The position numbers were made by a program, and so were the translations under genes. From NCBI RefSeq assembly GCF_021991925.1, contig NZ_RXZI01000001.1, positions 248,001-312,000 of the forward strand: DNA of 64,000 bases. Reading direction: 5' to 3'. Of the stretch, positions 38,859-46,611 are shown piece after piece. The first letter of the stretch is position 1. Each line of letters begins with the position of its first letter. The notes below the pieces were generated by a model that was not told where the DNA came from, made no database searches, and saw only the letters and a program-made list of their open reading frames with translations. The DNA comes from Sutcliffiella horikoshii. Lineage in GTDB: Bacteria; Bacillota; Bacilli; Bacillales; Bacillaceae_I.

Positions 38859-38920
38859 ATTGGGAAATGTACTGGTAAAAGGAGCAGATAAAGCTAGTTT
38901 AACCTGCCCATTTTCCCAAT
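38859..38920. promoter_or_regulatory. Paired inverted operator-like sites, subtilisin 2
   Basis: ATTGGGAAA (38859-38867) and TTTTCCCAAT (38911-38920) repeat the arrangement upstream of subtilisin 1, again spanning exactly 62 bp and ending 83 bp before the start codon. Confidence 0.65.
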
Positions 38921-39003
38921 AACAATCAAGCCAATAGTATGCTAGCATCATAGTTAACTAAATAATTTGATTATTTAGAAAAACTAAAGGAGAGTGATTA
39001 CAT

Positions 39004-40143
39004 ATGAAGAAGTCATTGAGAAAATTGTTTACCGTCTTATTGGCAGTGGCGATGGTCCTTTCTTTTTCTTTTATGCCATCGGATGCAAGTGCAAATGGAA
39101 AACCCGTGATGAAGGAGTATTTGATCGGTTTAAAAACAGGTCCTTCCATAGCTAAAGCAGACACACTTGTGTCAACACTAGGTGGATCGGTGGAACATCA
39201 ATTCAAGCATATGAATGTGTTACATATCACCTTACCGGAAGTTGCTGCGGCAGCGCTTGAGAAAAATCCTTTAGTGGAGTATGTGGAAGAAAACGTGGAA
39301 ATGCATACAACCGCTCAAACGGTTCCTTATGGTGTTCCTCATATTAAAGCCGATGTGGCACATGCTCAAAATGTGACAGGCTCTGGTGTGAAAGTGGCTG
39401 TATTGGATACAGGTATTGATGCTGGCCACGAAGATCTTCGCGTGGTGGGCGGTGCCAGCTTCGTCTCCGGTGAACCCGATGCCTTGACAGATGGCAACGG
39501 ACATGGAACACATGTGGCTGGCACAATTGCTGCACTGAATAATAATGTGGGAGTACTCGGTGTTTCTTATGATGTCGATTTATATGCAGTAAAAGTACTA
39601 AGTGCAGGCGGTAGTGGAACGCTTGCAGGGATTGCACAAGGAATTGAATGGGCAATCGACAACGACATGGATGTCATCAATATGAGCTTGGGTGGAAGCA
39701 CTGGATCCACAACATTGAAGCAGGCAAGTGATAATGCTTATAACAGTGGGATTGTGGTCGTAGCGGCTGCGGGGAACAGTGGTTCTTTCCTGGGCTTGAT
39801 TAATACCATCGGTTATCCGGCAAGATATGATTCCGTTATCGCGGTAGGTGCAGTTGATGCCAACAATAACCGCGCCTCCTTCTCTAGTGTGGGAAGCCAG
39901 TTGGAAGTAATGGCACCAGGTGTTTCGATAAACAGCACTTTACCAGGAAATCAATATGGGGAACTGAATGGTACGTCCATGGCTTCCCCTCACGTGGCAG
40001 GAGCGGCAGCATTGTTATTAGCACAAAACCCGAACCTGACAAACGTGCAGGTTCGAGAAAGATTAAGGGATACGGCTACTAATCTAGGGTCGGCCTTCAA
40101 TTATGGCCATGGCGTCATCAATCTAGAAGCGGCTCTTCAATAG
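39004..40143 (+). CDS. Secreted subtilisin-family serine protease 2
   Basis: A 379-residue prepro-subtilisin paralogous to the preceding gene. A signal peptide (FMPSDASA), I9 propeptide ([11 protein letters not shown] to [11 protein letters not shown]) and mature part from about residue 104 ([14 protein letters not shown]) are visible. The triad is Asp135, His167 and Ser325, the last shifted by one residue because of a small insertion near [20 protein letters not shown] follows AGGAGAGTG. It has its own promoter region with the shared operator pair. Different substrate preference from protease 1 is possible but not visible. Confidence 0.95.
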   Translation: MKKSLRKLFTVLLAVAMVLSFSFMPSDASANGKPVMKEYLIGLKTGPSIAKADTLVSTLGGSVEHQFKHMNVLHITLPEVAAAALEKNPLVEYVEENVEMHTTAQTVPYGVPHIKADVAHAQNVTGSGVKVAVLDTGIDAGHEDLRVVGGASFVSGEPDALTDGNGHGTHVAGTIAALNNNVGVLGVSYDVDLYAVKVLSAGGSGTLAGIAQGIEWAIDNDMDVINMSLGGSTGSTTLKQASDNAYNSGIVVVAAAGNSGSFLGLINTIGYPARYDSVIAVGAVDANNNRASFSSVGSQLEVMAPGVSINSTLPGNQYGELNGTSMASPHVAGAAALLLAQNPNLTNVQVRERLRDTATNLGSAFNYGHGVINLEAALQ

Positions 40144-40169
40144 AAGCCCCAAATAACAATTACCATCCA

Positions 40170-40200
40170 TGCCTGTCCCTTTTACGGGGCGGGCATTTAT
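40170..40200 (+). terminator. Probable terminator of subtilisin gene 2
   Basis: GCCTGTCCC pairs with GGGGCGGGC using two G-U pairs, followed by ATTTATTATT. The T-run is imperfect. Confidence 0.55.
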
Positions 40201-40348
40201 TATTCCTCCAAAAGAAAATCACCCACAAATTCCCACCTTTTTATGCTACCTTAAGATAGAATAATATATTTTTTTCCTGAAATTGAAACTATTGCATCTT
40301 ATCTTGCATCTTAAGTATAGACCAAAAGAAAGAGGGGGTGAGCAAGCT

Positions 40349-40918
40349 TTGCATCTTGTCGACCGGCTGAAAAACAAAGAGGAATCCGCCTTACAGGAAC
40401 TGATGTCCCTTTATGGAGACTATCTATTACGAACAGCTTTCTTATTATTAAAAGATAGATACACCTGTGAAGAAATCGTGCAGGATACCTTCATTACTGC
40501 ATTCGAAAAAATCCATCAATTGGATGAACCTGAAAAACTGAAAAGCTGGCTCACCTCCATTACCGTCAATCGTTGCAAAATGCTGATGCGTAAATGGAGC
40601 TGGAAAAATATCCTCCTAAACTTTGATTTTGCAGAACGGATTAGGGGAGATGAGCGTGTGGAAAGTCCGGAAGCACAACTGTTAGTGGATTTTGACAATA
40701 AATCACTTAGTGAATCCATTCAAGATCTTGATTATAAATACAGGGAAGTGCTTACTCTTTATTACTTTAATGAAATGAAAATAAGTGAAATCGCAGTGCT
40801 TTTACATATAGCGGAAAGCACGGTGAAAACAAGGTTGAAACGCGGACGTTCGCATTTAAGGGAGATCATCGAGAAAGGAGAGGAGGCAGGTGAAGTTGAA
40901 AGAAAAACAAGCGGTTAA
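40349..40918 (+). CDS. ECF RNA polymerase sigma factor
   Basis: A 189-residue sigma factor. Region 2 is seen in MSLYGDYLLRTAFLLLKD, EEIVQDTFITAFEKI and KLKSWLTSITVNRCK; region 4 in LDYKYREVLTLYYFNEM, ISEIAVLLHIAESTVKTRL and KRGRSHLREII. The frame opens at 40283, but AGAGGGGGTGAG supports TTG 40349. It overlaps the following small membrane protein gene, the usual place of an anti-sigma factor. Unlike the fusion proteins at 19.9-24.1 kb its motifs are well conserved, so it is likely active. Signal and regulon unknown. Confidence 0.9.
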   Translation: MHLVDRLKNKEESALQELMSLYGDYLLRTAFLLLKDRYTCEEIVQDTFITAFEKIHQLDEPEKLKSWLTSITVNRCKMLMRKWSWKNILLNFDFAERIRGDERVESPEAQLLVDFDNKSLSESIQDLDYKYREVLTLYYFNEMKISEIAVLLHIAESTVKTRLKRGRSHLREIIEKGEEAGEVERKTSG

Positions 40919-41228
40919 AGCAAAGCTAGACTGTGAGTTGAGGGAGTTGCATTTTACCGGCTACGATAATGTGTTGCAGAAAACGCAAGCTCGAAGTCTC
41001 TCAGAAAAGCTTTCGTCCTTCTGGAATAAAGAGTTGGAAATACCTGTGTTGCCCGTAGTGTTTGCGGCAGGTATATTCTTTACGGCTTCAATTATAAAGG
41101 ATGATTTATTTAAACAAGATATCGCTGCTAGAAAAGATAATGAAATGATTCAAATAGCGGGATCTATGTATTGGAAAGATGATTATGAGAAGGCGGTGGA
41201 ACTCCATGAAAATAAGGGTGAAAATTAA
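40890..41228 (+). CDS. Small membrane protein, possible anti-sigma subunit
   Basis: A 112-residue protein with a cytoplasmic N-terminal region of about 50 residues, one membrane helix (IPVLPVVFAAGIFFTASII) and a short outer tail. GTG 40890 or TTG 40896 may start it after AGGAGG. It overlaps the ECF gene upstream (29 bp) and the sensor gene downstream (23 bp). Position and topology resemble small anti-sigma subunits of Bacillus ECF systems, but no zinc finger motif is present, so the role is inferred. Confidence 0.65.
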   Translation: MKLKEKQAVKAKLDCELRELHFTGYDNVLQKTQARSLSEKLSSFWNKELEIPVLPVVFAAGIFFTASIIKDDLFKQDIAARKDNEMIQIAGSMYWKDDYEKAVELHENKGEN

Positions 41229-43422
41229 ACATCTTGTTCTAAGTGGGGTGGCCGTTGTTTTATTCCTCCCATTCTTCTATTTGATACAACCGCAATACTC
41301 CATTTTCATGGCGGAGCGGCAGATGGCAAAAGGGGAAGTGGCAGGTAAAGAAAAGGTCGTGGAACTTATAGAAAGTGGACACATCTTTTCGGAGCAGAGG
41401 TTTGCGCTCATTAGAGATTATATGATAGAAGGTGTGTATTCCCTTGATTACGATGTGTATGTGGGTACCACTTCCACATACTGGTCTGACGCGAATCAAT
41501 CCAAGGTCAAATTTACTAAACAGGAGCGTATGCCATATCTTCTGGAATATGTAGAACATGGTCCCACAGATGGTTACATGGAGGAGGCTGCTAAAGAGTT
41601 GGCCCTTTATTACCATCAGATAGGGGAATGGGAAACAGGAGATAAGGTGCTCCAAACGGCTTTGGATAGAGCAGACAGCTATTTCAGGTCTCAATTAGCT
41701 ACCGAGCAGATTGATTTAGCCGTACAAAACAAACAGTTTGAAGCAGCACAAGCATATATTGATGCCTTTTATGAGAAAGTGAACAAAGAAGATTATCAAA
41801 TGATAACGAAGGTCGCCAAGTCACAAGTAGAGGTCCTGTTACATCTTGGCAAGAAAGAGGATGCTCTGGCCTTGGCAGAAAAAACAATCTTCGATTCAAA
41901 TAGCAGGGTTATGGAAGGAAAAGATGAATACGCCGACCTTCCCCTTGCAGAAAAACAGTTTCAATCTCTTTTGAATAGGTTGAAAAATGGAGAAGGTTCT
42001 TTTGGGAACGTAACCGGGAAAATCTATAAACAGGACAAAGAAAACGTGCCAATGGAAGGCGTGGGTGTCTTCCTACGTGAAAAAAATAATCTTTATTACA
42101 GCATAGGTTCAGAAGAGCAAATCCAGACTGTGACAGATGAGAGTGGAGAATACGTTTTTGAGAATGTGCCCTCTGGCAGCTATCAGCTTTTTTATGGTTT
42201 TACTTATGATCAGATTGACGGGTACACCCTTTCCATGCCCGCAAATCCTTGGGTTGAAGTAAAGGGGAGTGATGTCGTAGCACACGATTCTGTGATTCAA
42301 CCGTTAATGGAGATCTATACCCCGGTGAATTCAGAAGAGATTACAGAAGATGACATTTTGTTTTCATGGGATCCTGTGGATGGAGCGGCCTACTACAGCA
42401 TCAGTGTCGGTAGGGAATTGGAAGGTGGTGGGTCCGTTTCCCATCATCTGAAAAGCGGAATAAGAAGCACCGAAATCAGTATCACTAAAGAAGAACTCCA
42501 TTATTCTCAAGGTGTCATTTTATTTACAGAGGAAAGTGACTGGGAGGACTTAAATTACACTTCCGTCCTAGGTTTTGCAGATCCAAGAGGACGTTTCTTT
42601 TGGAATGTCCAGGCGTATAATGGGAATGGTGACTTGATAACTCAAAGTCAGGGGTATAGATTAGGAGAAGAAACTTTTGGGAATCTACCTATGTTTTACC
42701 TGAAAAATAGAGAGCTGACTGAAGCAGATAATATGTTGCTAAAAAACAAGCCAAAGAAAGCGCTGGAAATGTATAAGGAGAGTTTTGCGAATAATCCAGA
42801 TGACCTGCACAGTCTGCTAATGATTTGCAAAATAATCGGTGTCGAGGCAGAGGTGCTTAATACGTCGTCCCAAGAACTTGCAATCCCTTATCTAGAAGAA
42901 TTAGCAAGCAAATCTCCAAGTGAGTTTGTATTGGTTGATATTCTCCAATACTATGATGAAAAAGGGGATTGGCAATCATACGATAAGTGGTATGCTAGGT
43001 TCGAAGAAATAAAGGGATCTATCCTAAACGAACATATAGAAGGAAAACACGCCTTGGCCCTGATGAAACGAGGGAAGGTTGAAGAGGCAAGAGCCAAGTT
43101 ACAAGAAGTAATGGAATATGGGCATCGACACGAATTCATTGGTGAATGGATCGCTCTCGAATTGAATATGGGGACACCGCTGGAAATGGTGGGAGAGTTG
43201 GCCCGACAATACCCTGAACAGGGAATCTATGAAGTTAGGATTGATTGGGAAAGCTTAGTGAAAAACCTCCAACGTGAAAACGAACAATACGATGGTTATG
43301 AGGAGGAACTGAAGGTTGTAATGGGATGGGCTGTCAAGGGGGAAACCACTGAATTAGAAGCTTGGAGGACATCTACGGAAAAGGTGGAGTTAAAGAGATT
43401 TGTAGACGAAATGAGAAAATAA
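41206..43422 (+). CDS. Large membrane-anchored extracellular protein of the ECF cluster
   Basis: A 738-residue protein. An N-terminal anchor (HLVLSGVAVVLFLPFFYLI) leads to an extracellular part with TPR-like helical repeats (about 90-270), a carboxypeptidase-regulatory-like beta domain (GNVTGKIYKQDKENVPMEGV, then DESGEYVFENVPSGSYQL), a fibronectin-III-like domain (DDILFSWDPVDGAAYYSISV) and a second TPR-like region. The start ATG 41206 lies inside the preceding gene, arguing for translational coupling. It may be the sensory arm of the sigma/anti-sigma unit. No enzymatic motif is seen. Confidence 0.72.
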   Translation: MKIRVKIKHLVLSGVAVVLFLPFFYLIQPQYSIFMAERQMAKGEVAGKEKVVELIESGHIFSEQRFALIRDYMIEGVYSLDYDVYVGTTSTYWSDANQSKVKFTKQERMPYLLEYVEHGPTDGYMEEAAKELALYYHQIGEWETGDKVLQTALDRADSYFRSQLATEQIDLAVQNKQFEAAQAYIDAFYEKVNKEDYQMITKVAKSQVEVLLHLGKKEDALALAEKTIFDSNSRVMEGKDEYADLPLAEKQFQSLLNRLKNGEGSFGNVTGKIYKQDKENVPMEGVGVFLREKNNLYYSIGSEEQIQTVTDESGEYVFENVPSGSYQLFYGFTYDQIDGYTLSMPANPWVEVKGSDVVAHDSVIQPLMEIYTPVNSEEITEDDILFSWDPVDGAAYYSISVGRELEGGGSVSHHLKSGIRSTEISITKEELHYSQGVILFTEESDWEDLNYTSVLGFADPRGRFFWNVQAYNGNGDLITQSQGYRLGEETFGNLPMFYLKNRELTEADNMLLKNKPKKALEMYKESFANNPDDLHSLLMICKIIGVEAEVLNTSSQELAIPYLEELASKSPSEFVLVDILQYYDEKGDWQSYDKWYARFEEIKGSILNEHIEGKHALALMKRGKVEEARAKLQEVMEYGHRHEFIGEWIALELNMGTPLEMVGELARQYPEQGIYEVRIDWESLVKNLQRENEQYDGYEEELKVVMGWAVKGETTELEAWRTSTEKVELKRFVDEMRK

Positions 43423-43425
43423 TAA

Positions 43426-43475
43426 GAAGAAAGGAGGAGCGCCAACTAAAAATGAGCGTTCCTTCTTTCTTTTAT
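43426..43475. terminator. Bidirectional terminator
   Basis: AAGAAAGGAGGAGCGC pairs with GCGTTCCTTCTTTCTT between the convergent ECF cluster and patA. Confidence 0.82.
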
Positions 43476-43477
43476 CT

Positions 43478-44632
43478 TTAACGTTTTCGCAAGAATTCTT
43501 CCAGTCGGTCCATTGCCTTTTCAAGGGTTGCCCTATCGTATGCGTAAGAAAGTCTTACATAACCTTCTCCTAGTTCTGAAAAAGCACTTCCGGGAACTAC
43601 GGCTACGCCAGCTTCTTCCACAAGCTTCATCGCGAAATCAAAAGATTTCATATTGTATTTTTGAATGGAAGGGAACAGGTAGAACGCCCCGTCAGGCTTC
43701 ACGACATCCAGCCCCATTTCCAATAGTCTCCCATACACATATTCCATTCTTGCTTTATATTCGACCTTCATTTCATCTGCATCATCTATCCCGGTGGTCA
43801 ATGCTTCTAGTGCGGCATATTGTGAGACAGAACTCGCACAAGATACATTGTATTGATGTACCTTCAACATCTGCTTCATCACATATTCAGGGCCGAAAAC
43901 AAGACCGATCCGCCACCCTGTCATGGAATGGGATTTTGATACCCCGTTGATGACAATGGTTTTCTCCCGCATGCCAGGCATAGACGCAATGGAGCGGTGT
44001 TCTCCTTCAAAAACGAGTTCGCTATATATCTCATCCGATAAGATGAATATATCTTTGTCCTGTAACAAAGCAGCAATTTTCTTTAGCTCGTCTTCCGGTA
44101 ATGCGGCTCCAGTAGGGTTGGAAGGGTAGGGAAGAATAATGCAACGAGTTTTATCTGTTAAGTGTTTTTCTATCAGCTCTGCAGTCAATTGAAAATCTGA
44201 ACACCTAGTATCAATATGTACTGGGGTAGCGCCACAAAGCCTGATGATCGGCTCGTACCCAGGATAGACAGGTCCAGGGAGTATCACTTCCGTGCCGGGT
44301 TCCAAAATCGTTCGAAAGGCAATATCAATTCCTTGGCTTGCTCCAATGGATACTATTACTTCTGATCCTGGATCATAGGTCAGGCTATATTTTTTGCTAA
44401 CAAAATCCGCAGCAGCTTTTCTAAGTTCTGGAATTCCGGCATTGGGAGTGTAAACCGTTTTATTCTTCTCTATTGCAGCTATTCCTGCTTCCTTTACTTG
44501 GGTTGGTGTCGGAAAATCTGGTTGCCCTATTGTCAGTGATAGGACATCCTCGTACGTTGCCACAAGGTTAAAAAATCTACGGATACCAGAAATTTCAATA
44601 TCTCGTACATTCGAATTGATAAGATGCTCCAT
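43478..44632 (-). CDS. patA: Aminotransferase A (PatA, class I/II)
   Basis: A 384-residue PLP-dependent aminotransferase very like B. subtilis PatA, which acts on N-acetyl-LL-diaminopimelate in lysine/wall precursor synthesis. Family motifs are LTIGQPDFPTPTQVKEAG, YTPNAGIPELRKA, PYPSNPTGAALPEDELK, SDEIYSEL and the PLP-Lys site SKSHSMTGWRIGL. The open frame goes back to 44659, but AAAGGAG and the usual start MEHLINSN place it at 44632. A 201-bp repeat element lies only 20 bp upstream, within the expected leader or promoter. Confidence 0.93.
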   Translation of the reverse strand: MEHLINSNVRDIEISGIRRFFNLVATYEDVLSLTIGQPDFPTPTQVKEAGIAAIEKNKTVYTPNAGIPELRKAAADFVSKKYSLTYDPGSEVIVSIGASQGIDIAFRTILEPGTEVILPGPVYPGYEPIIRLCGATPVHIDTRCSDFQLTAELIEKHLTDKTRCIILPYPSNPTGAALPEDELKKIAALLQDKDIFILSDEIYSELVFEGEHRSIASMPGMREKTIVINGVSKSHSMTGWRIGLVFGPEYVMKQMLKVHQYNVSCASSVSQYAALEALTTGIDDADEMKVEYKARMEYVYGRLLEMGLDVVKPDGAFYLFPSIQKYNMKSFDFAMKLVEEAGVAVVPGSAFSELGEGYVRLSYAYDRATLEKAMDRLEEFLRKR

Positions 44633-44652
44633 ATGAATTGCTCCTTTATTGA

Positions 44653-44853
44653 AGACCACTGAAAAACAAAAACTAAGCTGTTGACTGTAGCAATAGAAGA
44701 AGACTCCAGCGGGAGGGATAGCGACAATGGGGTGACACCGCAGCGCTCAGCACTAGATGGCTTCAGGTCGCTCTCGGGATAAGCGTAGCCATTTGCGGAA
44801 ATCAACAGCCGCATTAAACAAAACATCAGCTTCATGTTCTTTTTCAATGGTCT
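44653..44853. mobile_element. MITE-like element, family B, in the patA leader
   Basis: A 201-bp segment with inverted ends AGACCACTGAAAAA (44653-44666) and TTTTTCAATGGTCT (44840-44853), one mismatch in 14. The interior shares GCTGTTGA, AGACTCC-GCGGGAGGGATAG and GGAAATCAACAG with the nested element at 24630-24846. No coding capacity. Confidence 0.8.
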
Positions 44854-44972
44854 CTATTTATGTACATACTTTTAAGTTAGTGTACCCGACTTTTTTATCC
44901 TTGTCCAAAGGATTATCGGTTCAGGTGTAGTATATGTATGTACAGGAGAATGAAGCGGGAGGGTGAAATAGT

Positions 44973-45425
44973 ATGTTGAAAATCTGGTTTGTACTTCTGG
45001 CATTGTTTGGTGGGATACTTGGTGGGATCCAGGCTCCAATCAATAGTCAATTGGGGCGGAAGATAGGAAGCTTGGAGGCGTCTTTTGTTTCTTTCTTTAT
45101 TGGGACGGTGTTTTTATTATTACTTTCTACGTTTTTCGGTAGGGGAAATCTGTTGCAAGTTACCCATGTGCCTAAATGGCAGCTTGTAGGTGGGTTCCTT
45201 GGGGCATGTTTTGTAACATTTGTCATTATAGCGGTTCCAAAAGTGGGGGTTGCCTTGACGATAATCTCAGTTATTGTTGGTCAAATGATAATCAGTTTAG
45301 TGATCGATCACTTTGGATTGTTTGGCACAACGAAGATAGTGGTCAATTACCAAAGGGTCATTGGCGTTGCCCTGATGCTCGTGGCATTATTTTTTATTTA
45401 TCGAGGGACGGTAGCGGTAAAATAG
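44973..45425 (+). CDS. DMT-superfamily membrane protein (YdcZ/DUF606 family)
   Basis: A 150-residue protein with five hydrophobic helices of the YdcZ family of half-size drug/metabolite transporters. LFGGILGGIQAPINSQLGRK and ASFVSFFIGTVFLLLL are typical. ATG follows GGGAGGG. Upstream, TGTACATAC at 44863 and GTATGTACA at 44937 form a widely spaced inverted repeat in the promoter region. Half-size members often work as dimers; substrate unknown. Confidence 0.85.
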   Translation: MLKIWFVLLALFGGILGGIQAPINSQLGRKIGSLEASFVSFFIGTVFLLLLSTFFGRGNLLQVTHVPKWQLVGGFLGACFVTFVIIAVPKVGVALTIISVIVGQMIISLVIDHFGLFGTTKIVVNYQRVIGVALMLVALFFIYRGTVAVK

Positions 45426-45595
45426 AGCAATTTCATACATGCGCGATATTCATCCTGCAATCCCTGAATATAGGTATGAAGAGGGGTTTCAAGATACCTA
45501 AAGCGGGGAGGGAAACGTTTGTTTGCCTTTGAGTGTACTAGGGAAGTCCTATAAAAATGAGAAGCTAGTAGGATAGGAAAAAACTTACATAACAT

Positions 45596-45610
45596 TTATA
45601 ATAATTATAA
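45596..45610. promoter_or_regulatory. Perfect PerR-type box
   Basis: TTATAATAATTATAA matches the known Bacillus PerR consensus TTATAATNATTATAA at 15 of 15 positions. It lies 119 bp upstream of the gene at 45729 and 171 bp after the DMT gene. Fur and Zur boxes are related, so the regulator is not certain. Confidence 0.6.
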
Positions 45611-45728
45611 ACACAGAATATTCACATAATTTTTTACTCTGGTTCCATTGCCTGTTTGATTGCACTCCTTTCACCTTAGGATTACGGATTTGGTGTCTGT
45701 TGGATTCCGCCTGAAAGGGGATTGTGTA

Positions 45729-45950
45729 ATGGATATTGTGTTACAAATCTGGTTAAGGCTGTTGGAAAGGTATGCGGAGGAGTTATTTTTCCAGGATTCA
45801 TCATCAGGGGTCTTTTCATTTTTGATTGTTGGGGTGCTCGCTTATCTTTACAAGCAGGAAAAAGAGATAAATAGAAAATGTACCTGCTGTCAAACAAATC
45901 AACATACAGAAGAGAGAAAGTTACCCGACACGAAAGAAGAAGCGGAATGA
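45729..45950 (+). CDS. Small membrane protein (73 aa)
   Basis: The frame opens at 45660, but AAAGGGGAT favours ATG 45729. The product has a helical N-terminus, one membrane helix (GVFSFLIVGVLAYLY) and a hydrophilic tail with CTCC. A strong terminator overlaps its 3' end. No family recognised. The perfect PerR-type box upstream is the only regulatory hint. Confidence 0.58.
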   Translation: MDIVLQIWLRLLERYAEELFFQDSSSGVFSFLIVGVLAYLYKQEKEINRKCTCCQTNQHTEERKLPDTKEEAE

Positions 45951-45968
45951 TTTTCCGCTTCTTCTTTA
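45933..45968. terminator. Bidirectional terminator
   Basis: AAAGAAGAAGCGGAA (45933-45947) pairs perfectly with TTCCGCTTCTTCTTT (45953-45967). It overlaps the 3' ends of both convergent genes. Confidence 0.92.
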
Positions 45969-46202
45969 CTGTAGATGAGAAAATTGTGTCAATAAGTCAT
46001 TATATTCACTGGAAAGAGTTTGGAATTTTTTACGGTTGCCAGCAGCTAAAGCTCGATCTATTTCGTTCATTAGCCTATTTTTGTGAAATTGGAAGACAGA
46101 AGAGTCGACAATGATTTGAGCGACTTTCTCCTCTTTTGTCATTTCAAAACTTTTGAAAGTGGAAACAGATTGTTCTGGTTGAAAAGAAAAATGCTTATTC
46201 AT
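45966..46202 (-). CDS. IDEAL-domain small protein
   Basis: A 78-residue protein whose C-terminal half, NRLMNEIDRALAAGNRKKFQ then LSSEYNDLL, matches the IDEAL domain pattern in which an I-D-x-A-L core is followed by a charged D/N-R-K-x-F and leucine-rich helix. IDEAL proteins in Bacillus are small and mostly uncharacterised. ATG follows a GGGGGTAG site. It is convergent with the small membrane protein. Confidence 0.7.
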   Translation of the reverse strand: MNKHFSFQPEQSVSTFKSFEMTKEEKVAQIIVDSSVFQFHKNRLMNEIDRALAAGNRKKFQTLSSEYNDLLTQFSHLQ

Positions 46203-46540
46203 AATTTCTACCCCCTGTGCGAAATTTTGGATTGCGTGTGAATTGGGTGAATCATGAAAAGGATAAATAAAAGAAGCTGTTCATCCTTTTTCCTATTATC
46301 TGATATTTTGTCCTGTTTGTGAAGTGTTGTTTTTAGAAAATTTAGATATATCAGAAAAAATAGTGCCAATTCTGTAAAAGAGTGACAATGGATTTAGTTG
46401 TATAGGTTACTTATTTATGAATATACCCAAAATGTGACTGCTGAAAACAAAGACAATAAAACTTGGCGGTTCTTATTTTTTTAAAAGTAAATCCTATTCG
46501 GGAAATATTTGTTTGAAGAATACTTTTTTTCTTATTGCCC
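46203..46540. other. Non-coding region before the purine permease
   Basis: This 338-bp AT-rich stretch has a loose hairpin (AAAAGGAT at 46257 with ATCCTTTT) near the divergent start and no ORF. I looked for a purine riboswitch ahead of the permease and did not find the conserved core. Confidence 0.45.
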
Positions 46541-46569
46541 TTGAATTATCCTGCAAAAACGAATATTAT
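46541..46569 (+). promoter_or_regulatory. Promoter of the purine permease gene
   Basis: TTGAAT (46541-46546) and TATTAT (46564-46569) are separated by 17 bp. The -10 box overlaps the left arm of an inverted repeat. Confidence 0.68.
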
Positions 46570-46599
46570 TAGAAAGGTTTCAATAATACATTCGTTTTT
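46555..46599. promoter_or_regulatory. Inverted repeat at the purine permease promoter, PurR-box-like
   Basis: AAAAACGAAT (46555-46564) and ATTCGTTTTT (46590-46599) are a perfect 10-bp inverted repeat, extended by ATTATT/AATAAT. The arms resemble PurR boxes (AWWWCCGAACWWT; 11 of 13 on the left). The CGAA-to-TTCG gap is 27 nt against the usual 24-25, so the assignment is tentative. As RNA it could also form a hairpin before the ribosome site. Confidence 0.5.
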
Positions 46600-46611
46600 G
46601 GGGGATTTTTA

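Noticed and set aside
46203-46611. Purine riboswitch ahead of the purine permease
   Set aside because: The three-way-junction core sequences could not be found; a promoter and PurR-like repeat explain the region better.
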